Origin: Desmonostoc geniculatum HA4340-LM1
GTDB lineage: Bacteria; Cyanobacteriota; Cyanobacteriia; Cyanobacteriales; Nostocaceae
DNA length: 64,000 nt
Assembly (NCBI GenBank): GCA_019359545.1
Contig: JAHHHB010000001.1
Location: 124,001 to 188,000 of the forward strand
Direction of reading: 5' to 3'
Part shown: positions 34,687-43,871 of the stretch, piece by piece
Position numbering within the stretch: the first letter of the stretch is position 1
Layout of the letters: the number at the start of each line of letters is the position of its first letter
The notes under the pieces: model-generated
Databases searched by the model: none
Seen by the model: the letters and a program-made list of their open reading frames with translations, nothing else
Told to the model about the DNA's origin: nothing
Made by a program: the position numbers and the translations under genes

Positions 34687-35751
34687 CTACTCTGTTCGCT
34701 TTTGCTCCAACCATTGTAAAATCCGATTCCATGCCCACCAAATATCAGGGTCTTTTATTTGCCGTTGGCACTCTTTACTACTCAAATAGCCAACATGACC
34801 GCCGTACTGAGTCAGTAACAAATCTATTGCCGGATTATTATCACAAGCAACTTGTAATTCTGGTATGATAGCTGGGTCAAAAAGTGGGTCATCGGCGGCA
34901 TAAATAATCAAAGTTGGTTTTGAGATTTGCGGCAATATTTTTAAAGCACTACTAGCTTGGTAATATGCTTCCACAGAAGAAAAACCTAGTCGGTTAATTA
35001 CCAATTCATTGTCAAATCCCCAGATGCTATTCGCCCGTTCAATTGCCCCAGCGTCAAAGCTTCCAGGATGTGCATCATGTAGTCGCCACGCCAGTTTTTT
35101 TAAATCCCTGGCAATTCCTGCTTCCAAATATCTGCCAAAAGGTTTTGTAACCAGATAAGATAGCGATCGCTCTGAATCCAAACTCGGACAAATTACCATA
35201 CCACCACCAATATCGCCATCTTCTAACCCTAAATCTTCATACTCCTTAATTACTTCCCCAGCAACTTTTACCCCCCACAGCGCTAATTGTCCCCCTAAAG
35301 AAAACCCTGTAAACCAAAATTTCCCCGGACATCCCATAGCCTTAGCAGCCGCCGCGATGCGAACATAATCTTCCCCCTCATAAAGACCATCGGAAGTTAA
35401 AGTCGGCGACAATTCGGCTGTTTTGCCGTGGGCACGCCAATCAAATAACACCACAGCATATCCTTGAGCGAAAGCTTTACGTCCCAGCACCCTCAAATAC
35501 CATTGAGTTTCTAACTCTCCCGTAATCCCATAAGTACCAATAATCGTACTATGAGCATTTTCAGGAATGGCAACCAAGCCAAAAATTGGCACACCTTGGG
35601 CACCGATAAAGATTTGTTTGTGATAAGAAGGTTCTGGATCTTGAGTTTTAGTTTCCCAATAACGCTTGCCCCACAAAGCGGTGTATACAGTCATGATCAC
35701 ACCATTTTGTAAAAACCAAGACGGATTGTAGGGGGGAGTATAACACATCAT
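34687..35751 (-). CDS. YheT-like alpha/beta hydrolase
   Basis: This 354-residue alpha/beta hydrolase (ATG 35751, or ATG 35694, MTVYTALWGKRYW, which may be the true start) shows FDWRAHGKTAE, the nucleophile elbow GFSLGGQLALWG, an Asp in YAADDPLFDPAI and the His in YGGHVGYLSS. Together these make the catalytic triad of the UPF0017/YheT group. No signal peptide is visible, so it is probably cytoplasmic. Substrate is unknown; relatives act on esters. It diverges from rpaA. Confidence 0.82.
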   Translation of the reverse strand: MMCYTPPYNPSWFLQNGVIMTVYTALWGKRYWETKTQDPEPSYHKQIFIGAQGVPIFGLVAIPENAHSTIIGTYGITGELETQWYLRVLGRKAFAQGYAVVLFDWRAHGKTAELSPTLTSDGLYEGEDYVRIAAAAKAMGCPGKFWFTGFSLGGQLALWGVKVAGEVIKEYEDLGLEDGDIGGGMVICPSLDSERSLSYLVTKPFGRYLEAGIARDLKKLAWRLHDAHPGSFDAGAIERANSIWGFDNELVINRLGFSSVEAYYQASSALKILPQISKPTLIIYAADDPLFDPAIIPELQVACDNNPAIDLLLTQYGGHVGYLSSKECQRQIKDPDIWWAWNRILQWLEQKRTE

Positions 35752-35908
35752 AGACTATAAGATTTCGTTTAATTGAGTCTTGATTTCACCGTCATTTAAT
35801 CTTAATATTTATGTAAGATTTAAAATCTTTTTTAGAAACCATTCAAAAATCTTTGTATCTATCAAAGGTTGTTATTTATCCTTAATAAGTAGTAATAATT
35901 TTTTAAGA

Positions 35909-36652
35909 ATGCCGAGGATTCTTGTCATAGACGATGACCCAGCGATTTCAGAACTAGTTGCCGTCAACTTGGAAATGGCTGGCTACGATGTTAGTCAAGC
36001 TGAAGACGGCATCAAAGGTCAAGCGCTGGCTCTCCAGCTACAACCAGACTTGATCATGCTCGATCTGATGCTGCCCAGAGTAGATGGGTTTACAGTTTGC
36101 CAACGCCTGCGCCGGGACGATCGCACCGCCGAGATTCCCGTGTTAATGTTGACGGCGTTGAGCCAAACTCAGGACAAGGTGGAAGGCTTTAACGCTGGCG
36201 CAGATGACTACCTCACCAAGCCCTTTGAAGTTGAAGAAATGCTAGCACGGGTGCGGGCACTTTTGCGGCGTACCGATCGCATTCCCCAAGCAGCCAAACA
36301 CAGTGAAATTCTCAACTACGGCTCACTCACCCTCGTTCCCGAAAGATTTGAGGCCATATGGTTCAACGAAACAGTGAAATTGACTCACTTGGAATTTGAG
36401 CTACTTCACTGCTTACTGCAACGCCACGGTCAAACAGTTTCCCCCAGCGAAATCCTCAGAGAAGTTTGGGGCTACGATCCTGATGACGACATTGAAACAA
36501 TTCGAGTCCATATTCGTCACCTAAGAACCAAGCTAGAACCAGATCCCCGCCATCCCCGCTACATCAAAACAGTGTATGGTGCTGGATACTGTCTGGAGTT
36601 ACCGAGTATACCTCCAGCCGCAGAGGGAGCTTCTGTAACAGTGGTGGAATAA
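35909..36652 (+). CDS. rpaA: RpaA: circadian/light-response OmpR-type response regulator
   Basis: I start at ATG 35909 ([16 protein letters not shown]), 43 codons inside the longer open frame, because the receiver domain begins there. The product has 247 residues. The receiver domain has D52 in [14 protein letters not shown] as phosphoacceptor and K in [13 protein letters not shown]. The winged-helix DNA-binding domain has [17 protein letters not shown] and [16 protein letters not shown]. The sequence matches RpaA as I remember it from Synechococcus, rather than RpaB. RpaA, controlled by SasA and CikA, drives the circadian output programme. It is single-copy and highly conserved in cyanobacteria. 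Confidence 0.9.
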   Translation: MPRILVIDDDPAISELVAVNLEMAGYDVSQAEDGIKGQALALQLQPDLIMLDLMLPRVDGFTVCQRLRRDDRTAEIPVLMLTALSQTQDKVEGFNAGADDYLTKPFEVEEMLARVRALLRRTDRIPQAAKHSEILNYGSLTLVPERFEAIWFNETVKLTHLEFELLHCLLQRHGQTVSPSEILREVWGYDPDDDIETIRVHIRHLRTKLEPDPRHPRYIKTVYGAGYCLELPSIPPAAEGASVTVVE

Positions 36653-36702
36653 AATCACCGCAGCAATTCTGAGTGGTGAGTTATTGCTGGGATTTTCCAA
36701 TG

Positions 36703-36733
36703 TGTAGAGACGTTGCATTGCAACGTCTCTACA
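36703..36733 (+). terminator. Palindrome behind rpaA, possible terminator
   Basis: A 15-bp perfect stem (tgtagagacgttgca and its complement) lies 50 bp after the rpaA stop. Only a weak T run follows (tttat). It also matches a dispersed cyanobacterial palindrome, so it may be a repeat that serves as a terminator. Confidence 0.5.
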
Positions 36734-36809
36734 TTTATGGAGGCAAATTATAGCGTTTCTCGCTAAATATGTATTTCCTGGATACTAATCACCGTAGGAA
36801 CAATATCCA

Positions 36810-36841
36810 CCGTAGGGGCAATTCATGAATTGCCCCTACGG
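36810..36841. repeat. 32-bp perfect palindrome, copy 1
   Basis: The core gtaggggcaattcatgaatt and its complement form a perfect palindrome just after the hsdS stop. Two more copies occur at 38208-38235 and 38561-38588, bracketing hsdS and the hsdM fragment. Confidence 0.85.
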
Positions 36842-36860
36842 TGATTGAACAAGTGGAAGG

Positions 36861-38180
36861 TTATTCAAAGGCTTCGCAGAGAACGGTTTGCATGAGGTCT
36901 TCTGCGAGTTGTTTCCGGTGTTTGATTTGTTGTTCTAGTTGGTCAATTATTTTCATCAAATAATCGACTTTTTCAGCGATCGCTTTTTGTTCCGCAAGGG
37001 GAGGGAGGGGAATTCTAAAAGATCGGATTCTGCCTAGATTATAGTTACCCGCAGAAGTACCACTACTTGAAATATTGCCTTTTGCATATTGAACACCATA
37101 GGGAGAGTTACAAACAATTGCTAAATAATCAGAATTTGTTAATTCCCTAAAAACTTTAACCAAACCTAAACTTACATAAAAAGCAAATTCAATATCCTGA
37201 TCTAAAACTGCGGTTTCACCAATACCCGCGCCAACACGGGCAATCAACAAATCCCCTTTTTCTGGAGCTCTATTCTTTATGTAATCTAAAAAAGCTTGTT
37301 CTGTAATATAACGATGATTTTCTGGAATAAATCTAAATGGCTTTACGTTTTGAGCAGATAAAAAAGTCTTACCATGACTTACATAATTTGGTGTTTGATG
37401 AGTCCCATCGGTAATTTGCTTGGTTATGTCTCCTAAAAATGGATTTTCCCAAGTATGAGGTATTAGCAGACTACTTTCTGAAATAGAATCTTGTCTTGTT
37501 TCCTTTTTGAGTTTTCCGTCAGCAATTAATTGTTGTTTTTCGCCTTTAATTTTGGCTAGGAGTGCGGCTGCGTCGGTGTCTGGGTTGCCCTTTTGCATTG
37601 GGTGGCGATCGCGCCATTCTGCCGTGAGTTTACCTGCGATCGCTTCTTGTAAAATCGCCTGTTTCAGTTGATAAATATATTTTTCTTGATTATCGAACTC
37701 TTGAATTAGTTGGTGATTAAATTTCTGTACTTTATTAAACAAAAAAATGAAGTTTTTTTGCTCATTAATGGGAGGGATTGGAACTTCTATTTTTGCAATA
37801 TCCTTTACTGCAAGAGATACATTAGCAGCACCTCTCATTAAAGGAACTATTTTGATATCCTTATAAAACAATAAATATTGATGTAAAAAAGCAGCAGAAA
37901 TATCTGTATTATTTTTTGGAATAATTGCAGCTAAAATTGTTCCAAGAGCAAATTTACCTTCCTGATAATGAATATAATTAAGACTTTTTTTTCCGTGACC
38001 GCTTGAAGAGACAAGAGGAATGCAGACGGCTTGGGTATCAAATTGATAGGTTGCCGATGTTTTTCGCTCTTTTCCCGTTGTCACAAGAGGATATTCTCCA
38101 GGAATTGCACTGATAATTCCTGTTTCGCCTTTTTGAATATCACAGAGTTCACCAATTGTTTTTTTCGGATATTTTTTCAT
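36861..38180 (-). CDS. hsdS: Type I restriction specificity subunit HsdS
   Basis: I place the start at ATG 38180 (MKKYPKKTIGELCDIQKG) with about 439 residues; the open frame continues to 38222, but that part is encoded by a palindromic repeat. Two target-recognition domains are visible (about 1-150 and 235-385), each followed by a conserved helix (KQAILQEAIAGKLTAEWR near 175 and LEQQIKHRKQLAEDLMQT near the C-terminus). HsdS gives DNA sequence specificity to a type I restriction-modification complex. Only a tail of hsdM and no hsdR are present here, so this subunit is an orphan unless partners exist elsewhere. Confidence 0.85.
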   Translation of the reverse strand: MKKYPKKTIGELCDIQKGETGIISAIPGEYPLVTTGKERKTSATYQFDTQAVCIPLVSSSGHGKKSLNYIHYQEGKFALGTILAAIIPKNNTDISAAFLHQYLLFYKDIKIVPLMRGAANVSLAVKDIAKIEVPIPPINEQKNFIFLFNKVQKFNHQLIQEFDNQEKYIYQLKQAILQEAIAGKLTAEWRDRHPMQKGNPDTDAAALLAKIKGEKQQLIADGKLKKETRQDSISESSLLIPHTWENPFLGDITKQITDGTHQTPNYVSHGKTFLSAQNVKPFRFIPENHRYITEQAFLDYIKNRAPEKGDLLIARVGAGIGETAVLDQDIEFAFYVSLGLVKVFRELTNSDYLAIVCNSPYGVQYAKGNISSSGTSAGNYNLGRIRSFRIPLPPLAEQKAIAEKVDYLMKIIDQLEQQIKHRKQLAEDLMQTVLCEAFE

Positions 38181-38207
38181 CAATTTATTGTTTTTATAGT
38201 CATCACT

Positions 38208-38235
38208 GTAGGGGCAATTCATGAATTGCCCCTAC
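38208..38235. repeat. 28-bp palindrome, copy 2 (between hsdS and hsdM fragment)
   Basis: A perfect palindrome (gtaggggcaattcatgaatt and complement) identical to copy 1 over 28 bp. It supplies a false upstream start for hsdS and ends just before the hsdM-fragment stop. Confidence 0.85.
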
Positions 38236-38570
38236 GGCGACAATTCATTTTTTAACATATCTAAAAGTTCATCACTCTTACGAAAAGAATCATGCAACAT
38301 TCCCAATAACTCTGCCGAACTATAACCCCTTTCTTGTGCGGAAACATGGGGATTTTTCACATCTAAATTAAATCCGTTTTTCTCTAAATCCGCAAAACTC
38401 ACCCGCCATGCTTGCTCATTTTCCTCTCGCTGATGCCACCATGCCTTCAGAGAATTAAACTCATTTTTATTAATTGGTTTCGTCTTAGAATACGCCTTCA
38501 CCCCTTCCGGTAATTGATGTTCCCAATACCAGATTTCGCCGGTAGGGGGCAATTTATGAGGTAGGGGCAA
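38232..38570 (-). pseudogene. hsdM: Truncated type I methyltransferase HsdM (C-terminal remnant)
   Basis: About 100 residues match the extreme C-terminus of type I N6-adenine methyltransferases: WYWEHQLPEGVKAYSKTKPI, EFNSLKAWWHQREENEQAW, and NLDVKNPH. The catalytic domain with NPPF is absent. The first dozen codons (MPLPHKLPPTGE) come from a palindromic repeat, so the start is not natural. This is a remnant of a complete hsdM-hsdS pair; the breakpoint coincides with the repeat at 38541-38588. Confidence 0.8.
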
Positions 38571-38588
38571 TTCATGAATTACCCCTAC
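38541..38588. repeat. Palindrome copy 3 with adjoining half copy
   Basis: A 28-bp palindrome with one mismatch (38561-38588) is preceded by a half copy (ggtagggggcaatttatgag, 38541-38560). It marks the point where hsdM homology ends. Confidence 0.75.
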
Positions 38589-38608
38589 TGTGTATAGTGT
38601 TTTCCATA

Positions 38609-38639
38609 TTGTAGGGTGAGCATCTTGCCCACCCTACCT
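38609..38639 (-). terminator. Hairpin after glgB, possible terminator or repeat
   Basis: An imperfect stem (gtagggtg...caccctac) lies within 40 bp of the glgB stop. No clear T run follows on the minus strand, so a dispersed repeat is also possible. Confidence 0.4.
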
Positions 38640-38645
38640 TCTCAA

Positions 38646-40940
38646 TTATCCTTCCAATGCCTTAGCAGTTTTCTCCTTATCCAACTTGAGAATCAACACA
38701 CCCAAAGGTGGTAGACACAAATCCAAGGAATAAGAACGACTGTGCAAAGACCAATCATCTGTCCACTTACCGCCTAAGTTGCCCATATTACTGCCGCCAT
38801 ACTGACGCGCATCACTGTTGAACAACTCAGTATAAAATCCCTTTTCCGGGACACCGATACGGTAGTGAGAATGGGGTTGCGGCGTGAAATTGCAAACCAC
38901 GATCGCAAAATCATCAGAATCTTTGTCGCGTCTGATAAAGGAAACCACGCTATGGCGGTTATCGCTACAGTCAACCCACTCAAACCCAGGTTCGGCAAAA
39001 TCTTGGGTGTATAAAGTTGGTTCACTGCGGTAGAGATGGTTCAAATCCTGGAAAAATGTTTTTAACTGTTGATGGGCTTCATATTGTAATAAGTGCCACT
39101 CTAAGTCAGCCCAAACATTCCACTCACTCCACTGCCCAAACTCCATGCTCATAAACATGGTTTTCTTGCCTGGGTGAGCGAACATGTAACTAAACAAACA
39201 ACGCACATTAGCGAACTTCTGCCATCTATCCCCCGGCATTTTGCCGATGATATTGCTCTTGCCATGTACCACTTCATCGTGGGACAAGGCTAGCATGAAG
39301 TTTTCACTGTGGTTATACCACATACTAAAGGTGATGTTGTTTTGGTGGAATTGACGGAACCAAGGATCCATGCTGAAGTAGTCCAGCATATCGTGCATCC
39401 AGCCCATGTTCCACTTCAAGTTAAAGCCCAGTCCGCCTGTGTAGGTAGGCCAAGATACCATTGGCCAAGAAGTGGATTCTTCGGCAATTGAAAGAATTCC
39501 AGGGAAATAGCTGAAGATAATGTGATTGACTTGACGCAGAAAATCTGCTGCTTCTAAGTTTTCTCTGCCGCCGTATTGGTTGGGCAGCCATTCTCCTGGT
39601 TTGCGGCAATAGTCATTGTAGAGCATCGAAGCCACAGCATCGACACGAATTCCATCAATGTGGTACTTATCAAACCAGAACAGGGCATTGGCTGCGAGGA
39701 AATTACTAACTTCATGACGACTGTAGTTGAATACCAAAGTACCCCATTCCTTGTGTTCGCCTTTGCGGGGGTCTGCGTGTTCGTATAAGTGGCTACCATC
39801 AAAGAATGCTAAACCATGACCATCTTTAGGGAAGTGACCAGGAACCCAATCCACAATTACGCCTATATCATTTTCGTGACATTTGTCAACAAAATACATG
39901 AAATCTTCGGGCGTACCAAAACGGGAAGTGGGGGCATAGTACCCAGTTACTTGATAACCCCAAGAACCATCAAAGGGATGCTCGGCAATGGGTAGCAATT
40001 CTAGGTGGGTGTATCCCAATTCTTTGACGTAGGGAATGAGCCGGTCTGCCAGTTCCCGGTAAGTTAGGAAACGTGCGCCGGGTTTGAGTTCCGAAACGAT
40101 AACTACAGGTTCAGTTTCACCATTCGCTAATTTAGCTGGTTCGGCACTAGAAGCGTGTAACCAAGAGCCTAAATGCACTTCATAGACAGAAACTGGCTGG
40201 GTGAGGGGGTCCGTGTGACGCCGTTTTTCCATCCAGTCTTTGTCGTTCCAACTGTAAGTATCTAAATCAGTAACAATGGATGCCGTTTTTGGGCGGGCTT
40301 CCTGCTGGAAACCGTAGGGATCGGATTTTTCGTAAATGTGACCTTCAAAATTTTTGATTTCATATTTGTAATGCTCGCCCACTCCGATTTCTGGAATGAA
40401 CAATTCCCAAATCCCGGTAGCGCCTTTACGCATCTGGTGTTTGCGCCCATCCCAGAGGTTAAAATCTCCCAAAAGTGAAACATTCCGAGCATTGGGCGCC
40501 CAAACGGCAAAATAAACGCCCTTAACACCGTCGATTTGGGTGGGGTGCGCTCCCAGTTTCTCGTAAATTCGATGATGATTGCCTTCAGCAAACAAATGCA
40601 AGTCAAATTCTGTCAAGCGGGGAGAATGGAAAGCATAGGGGTCATAGGTGACACGCTCATGTTCTCCTTCTTTAATCCGTAACTGGTAGTTTGTCAGTTC
40701 TGCGGTTTCAATGGTGCATTCAAAAAAGTTGGGATGATGCACTGTTTGCATTGGGTATTCTTTCCGTTGTTCAGGAAGAACTACCCATGCTGCACTTGCG
40801 TTTGGTAGGTAGGCTCTCACAGCCCAGACAGTTTTGCCATCTTGTTCTATGGGATGAGAGCCTAGTATTTCAAAGGGATCGTGATGCTGATTCCAAACGA
40901 TACGGTTAACCTGTTCAGGAGCGATCGTGGTCATGGACAT
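38646..40940 (-). CDS. glgB: 1,4-alpha-glucan (glycogen) branching enzyme GlgB
   Basis: This 764-residue GH13 enzyme has an N-terminal module ([12 protein letters not shown], about 15-110), a CBM48 module ([21 protein letters not shown]), the catalytic barrel with [24 protein letters not shown] (nucleophile D), [10 protein letters not shown] (acid/base E) and [11 protein letters not shown], and a C-terminal all-beta domain. It makes the alpha-1,6 branches of glycogen. Full length is as usual for cyanobacteria. Start at ATG 40940 (MSMTT) or 40934. It stands alone, close to the broken restriction locus. Confidence 0.92.
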   Translation of the reverse strand: MSMTTIAPEQVNRIVWNQHHDPFEILGSHPIEQDGKTVWAVRAYLPNASAAWVVLPEQRKEYPMQTVHHPNFFECTIETAELTNYQLRIKEGEHERVTYDPYAFHSPRLTEFDLHLFAEGNHHRIYEKLGAHPTQIDGVKGVYFAVWAPNARNVSLLGDFNLWDGRKHQMRKGATGIWELFIPEIGVGEHYKYEIKNFEGHIYEKSDPYGFQQEARPKTASIVTDLDTYSWNDKDWMEKRRHTDPLTQPVSVYEVHLGSWLHASSAEPAKLANGETEPVVIVSELKPGARFLTYRELADRLIPYVKELGYTHLELLPIAEHPFDGSWGYQVTGYYAPTSRFGTPEDFMYFVDKCHENDIGVIVDWVPGHFPKDGHGLAFFDGSHLYEHADPRKGEHKEWGTLVFNYSRHEVSNFLAANALFWFDKYHIDGIRVDAVASMLYNDYCRKPGEWLPNQYGGRENLEAADFLRQVNHIIFSYFPGILSIAEESTSWPMVSWPTYTGGLGFNLKWNMGWMHDMLDYFSMDPWFRQFHQNNITFSMWYNHSENFMLALSHDEVVHGKSNIIGKMPGDRWQKFANVRCLFSYMFAHPGKKTMFMSMEFGQWSEWNVWADLEWHLLQYEAHQQLKTFFQDLNHLYRSEPTLYTQDFAEPGFEWVDCSDNRHSVVSFIRRDKDSDDFAIVVCNFTPQPHSHYRIGVPEKGFYTELFNSDARQYGGSNMGNLGGKWTDDWSLHSRSYSLDLCLPPLGVLILKLDKEKTAKALEG

Positions 40941-41178
40941 GAAGCTACCTAAGTGTAATAACGTGATTGACTAAACGTACTTTTTTAATATCTATATATA
41001 TTCTTTACATTTATTTGCAAATTTGTCGCCACCGTTATCCTACCTCAGAATGAGTCATCTGTTTTTTGGGGTATGGGGTATGGGGCATTGGGCATTGGGC
41101 ATGGGGCATGGGGCATGGCGAGTGCGGATGCAAAGACGCTCTGATGCGGGGAATAACCAATGACTAATGACAAATTTA

Positions 41179-41511
41179 TTAAAAATTTAAAAATGGGAAA
41201 AACTGAAGTAAGGTTTTACGTAGGCGAAGCAAGAAAATTTGGTCACGAATTTTGGGGTCTAGTTTTGGCGGCGGTACTACTTGCAACTGTTCTTGTAACT
41301 GGGCATATTCGGCAGCAGTCAGGAATTTTCCATCGATGGGCGATCGCGCCTCTATGATAATCTGTGTTCGTAATATCTCTTCTGGCGTATCCTCTGGTGG
41401 CGGTAATGCTATTACTGCCGATCCCCAATAGCTACTTAAAAAGATAAGTGTTGCACTAGTTACAAAAAAACTCAATAATTTTACTATTTTTTTGATTTTA
41501 ACTTTCACCAT
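41179..41511 (-). CDS. Small exported hypothetical protein
   Basis: I start at ATG 41511 (MVKVKIKKIVKLLSFFVTS). The open frame runs to 41607, but the extra residues look non-coding. The 110-residue product has a signal peptide ending near SAVIA, then a Pro/Glu-rich stretch (LPPPEDTPEEILRTQIII), a helical EARSPIDGKFLTAAEYAQLQ and a basic C-terminus. It looks like a conserved small cyanobacterial protein, but I do not know a name or function. Confidence 0.65.
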   Translation of the reverse strand: MVKVKIKKIVKLLSFFVTSATLIFLSSYWGSAVIALPPPEDTPEEILRTQIIIEARSPIDGKFLTAAEYAQLQEQLQVVPPPKLDPKIRDQIFLLRLRKTLLQFFPFLNF

Positions 41512-42313
41512 CTCTCCAACTGTATTTACAACGCAGCATGAAAATCTGTTTTTCCGACGCCCAATGGCGCGGCACAAGTCGGGAGACTTAGCTCCCCAAT
41601 ACCGCATCCCAATAAAAATCTGGCAATATCAAGAGACATCACCAGGTTTGATTTTTTGATACATGATAAATTGTTTTGTCCTTTGAAGATTCAGTAATTT
41701 AAGCCATTTTACACTAGTGTCCTTTATCGAACAGAATAGAGGCGTCAGTCGTCACAATTCAGCAATGTTTTCTGTATGACTGGCGGATAGCGAGTCCGCG
41801 AGCGTCAAGATTGCTGACTCCTGAATTCTGACTTCTGAATTCTTCTTTAATTACTGACCTAGTTAGCTGGTGCTTGAGCAAGCTCTTATACAGCGCTACA
41901 AACATATACTGACCATTCAAACATCCTGAAAAGCTTGGTTAATAGGCTTTGGCATTTGAACAATGTTGAAGAAGCCTGAGTTTCAGGCTTCTTTAATGGC
42001 TATAAAATTTCGTACTCCTGGGTCGAAGCAGGCTAGACTGAGCATCTTTGCCAGGAGACGGGTACAGAACTTGGGAATTTTGAATTTTTGGAGAAGTCGG
42101 AGATAAGCTTTGCTTAAATCTCAACTTCAGTGATTTTGTCTACTCTACAAAGGAGCAAGCTAGACCTGCATTTCCCACAAAAGCTGTACAAAGCTCTCAC
42201 ACTCCAACACACAGGTGCAGGTTTTTATGTGAACTTGATTCATTCAAGTTATGTGGTGAGTAACTCTGTCAGGAAGCTATTCTGGGCTGATTTGAACTCA
42301 ATTTTAGAGCGCC
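41512..42313. other. Intergenic region with a candidate terminator
   Basis: The 0.8-kb gap contains gaattctgacttctgaattc repeats (41820-41845) and an 11-bp stem-loop (aagaagcctga / tcaggcttctt, 41969-41993) followed by tttaat. A 63-codon frame at 42130-42321 has no visible coding traits. I see no gene. Confidence 0.55.
41969..41996 (+). terminator. Stem-loop aagaagcctga/tcaggcttctt
   Basis: An 11-bp stem with a 3-nt loop is followed by tttaat. It looks like an intrinsic terminator, but no protein gene precedes it on the plus strand, so it may end a small RNA or be the end of a minus-strand transcript. Confidence 0.45.
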
Positions 42314-42502
42314 TTATTTAGGAGTAGCAGTCGGAGTAGCTGCGGGAGTAGCTGGGGGAGTAGCAGGAGGCGCGTCTGTCGGTTCACCTGTAGCCGCTGG
42401 AGTACTAGTAGTACCACCACCACCTTCACCGCCACCTTCACAGGCTCCCAGAATTGCGGCCAGACTTAACATTAGAGCCAAACCAAAGATTTTTGTTTTC
42501 AT
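42314..42502 (-). CDS. Small Pro/Thr/Ala-rich lipoprotein
   Basis: ATG 42502 follows a good gagggag-type ribosome site (gaggag, 2 nt before the start). The 62-residue product begins MKTKIFGLALMLSLAAILGAC, a lipobox with the lipidated Cys at 21, then Gly-rich (EGGGEGGGG) and low-complexity Pro/Ala/Thr repeats to the end. A surface or periplasmic lipoprotein is likely. The longer frame to 42640 is not supported. Confidence 0.7.
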   Translation of the reverse strand: MKTKIFGLALMLSLAAILGACEGGGEGGGGTTSTPAATGEPTDAPPATPPATPAATPTATPK

Positions 42503-43075
42503 AACTCCTCTTTCACCAATTGTGGCTAGAAAAATTTTTCGCCTGTTGAATACGATACCGTATTTATCGCTTTTTTTTAAATGTTGTAAGATTACATACT
42601 TAAAAAAAACAACCCTTTGGGGTATTCTTTTTAAAATCAAGTATCATACTTTATAGCGCTTTGCGAGTCATTTGTCAGTAGTCAGTAGTCAGTTGTTGAA
42701 AGGATCTGGTTTAATACCCCATCCCTTTATGGGTGGTTTTTACAAATCTTTGCCACTGACCACTGACCACTGACCGCTGACAAAACTCCACCCATAAGGG
42801 GATGGAGTTTTTTATTTTTTTCACAGAGTATTGCACCTTTCTGCTCCCCGTTGCCATACTTTAGGTGCGATATCTAAACAGCAAGCTATCCAGCTTATAA
42901 TCGGTGACTGCAAACATTGCAATATCTAGGGGATACAAACATTGATATAGCTAGCTATTAGAACAGTTAAAAGGGTGTAGTCTGTTATGTGTGTTTGTTG
43001 CATAGAAGGGTATTTTAACCTGAGCAAAAACAGGCAATCAATTGAAAGTAAAGTATTTTTCATCTAAAAAAATTT
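42503..43075. other. Intergenic region with paired hairpins
   Basis: Contains gtcagta tandem repeats (42667-42695), a pair of inverted hairpins (42717-42736 and 42784-42809, see the separate terminator entry), then AT-rich DNA leading to the FtsL-like gene. I see no protein gene. Confidence 0.55.
42784..42821 (+). terminator. Intrinsic terminator-like hairpin with long T tract
   Basis: Stem aactcca/tggagtt with an inner ccc/ggg pair is followed by a tttttttatttttt tract. It is the strongest terminator-like structure in the window. A related inverted hairpin stands 50 bp upstream, so this may end a small RNA. Confidence 0.55.
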
Positions 43076-43777
43076 ATGGTTGTCGATCGCAAATCAGCTG
43101 TTTCTACAAGGGGTACTTGGTTTTGGCGAGATTCTATTCTTTCTTTGGGGAGGCGACGACGTTCTGCGCGTCTGGAGTCAGCAGCCCAGAGTAGTTCTAT
43201 ACCTACTACCCAAGCTGCACCACTATCCTCTGGAAGACGAAAGCGTTCCTTAAAAAATTTATCGGTTTCTTCCACAAATGAGGCAGTTAAGCCCAAATCG
43301 ATGAAAGAGTTGGGCAGACAACAACTGCCAAATCTCAATGACCAATCGAATCAAACTAACAACAGTCCGGAGACTGGTTTTCTTGGTCTTCCCATGATGC
43401 CTGGTTCTGGAGCAACACCATTATGGTTGCTACGTTTGTACACTTTTCATCGTTATTCGTCAGTTTTGGCGTTTTTGTTAGTAGCAGCGACACTTGCGGT
43501 TTATGGCTGGACAGTATATTCTCAAGAGCTTTGGAGTCAGTCATATCGCAGGCTGCAAAATCTCCAACGTCATGAGCGGCTATTAACGACAACTAACGCG
43601 ACGCTGACAAACAAAATGGCACAGGAAGCAGAACAGCCAACAACAGGTTTAGTATCGCCAACTCCTGAAGGAATGATTTTCTTACCTCCAGCATCTTCTA
43701 ATTCTCAATCAGCATCGTCTAACACAAAGCCAAATCCACAAACCCAACAACAAACACTCTCGCCGCTGGGATATTAA
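43076..43777 (+). CDS. FtsL-like cyanobacterial division protein
   Basis: This 233-residue bitopic protein has a basic, disordered N-terminal cytoplasmic part (WRDSILSLGRRRRSARL, then SSGRRKRSLKNL), a single membrane helix at about residues 127-146 (SSVLAFLLVAATLAVYGW), a short coiled-coil (RRLQNLQRHERLLTTTNATL) and a Pro/Gln/Ser-rich tail. Topology and place directly before ftsI fit FtsL, which with FtsB and FtsQ regulates septal wall synthesis. Sequence similarity is too weak by eye for a symbol. A GTTAG-type start at ATG 43076 is used. Confidence 0.6.
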   Translation: MVVDRKSAVSTRGTWFWRDSILSLGRRRRSARLESAAQSSSIPTTQAAPLSSGRRKRSLKNLSVSSTNEAVKPKSMKELGRQQLPNLNDQSNQTNNSPETGFLGLPMMPGSGATPLWLLRLYTFHRYSSVLAFLLVAATLAVYGWTVYSQELWSQSYRRLQNLQRHERLLTTTNATLTNKMAQEAEQPTTGLVSPTPEGMIFLPPASSNSQSASSNTKPNPQTQQQTLSPLGY

Positions 43778-43788
43778 GGTCAATAGTC

Positions 43789-43860
43789 ATTTGTCATTTG
43801 TCATTGGTCATTGGTCATTTGCAAAGGACGAACGACAAAGGACAAATGACAAAGAACAAA
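43789..43860. repeat. gtcattt/gacaaag short repeats before ftsI
   Basis: gtcatttgtcatttgtcatt is followed by its inverted form (gacaaaggacaaatgacaaag). They form the short gap between the FtsL-like gene and ftsI. Confidence 0.7.
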
Positions 43861-43871
43861 GGATAAACCCA

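Noticed and set aside
35909..36652. Naming the response regulator rpaB
   Set aside because: The sequence [16 protein letters not shown] and [20 protein letters not shown] fits RpaA, not RpaB.
42130..42321. 63-codon plus-strand frame
   Set aside because: No ribosome site, no domain, lies in a terminator/repeat region.
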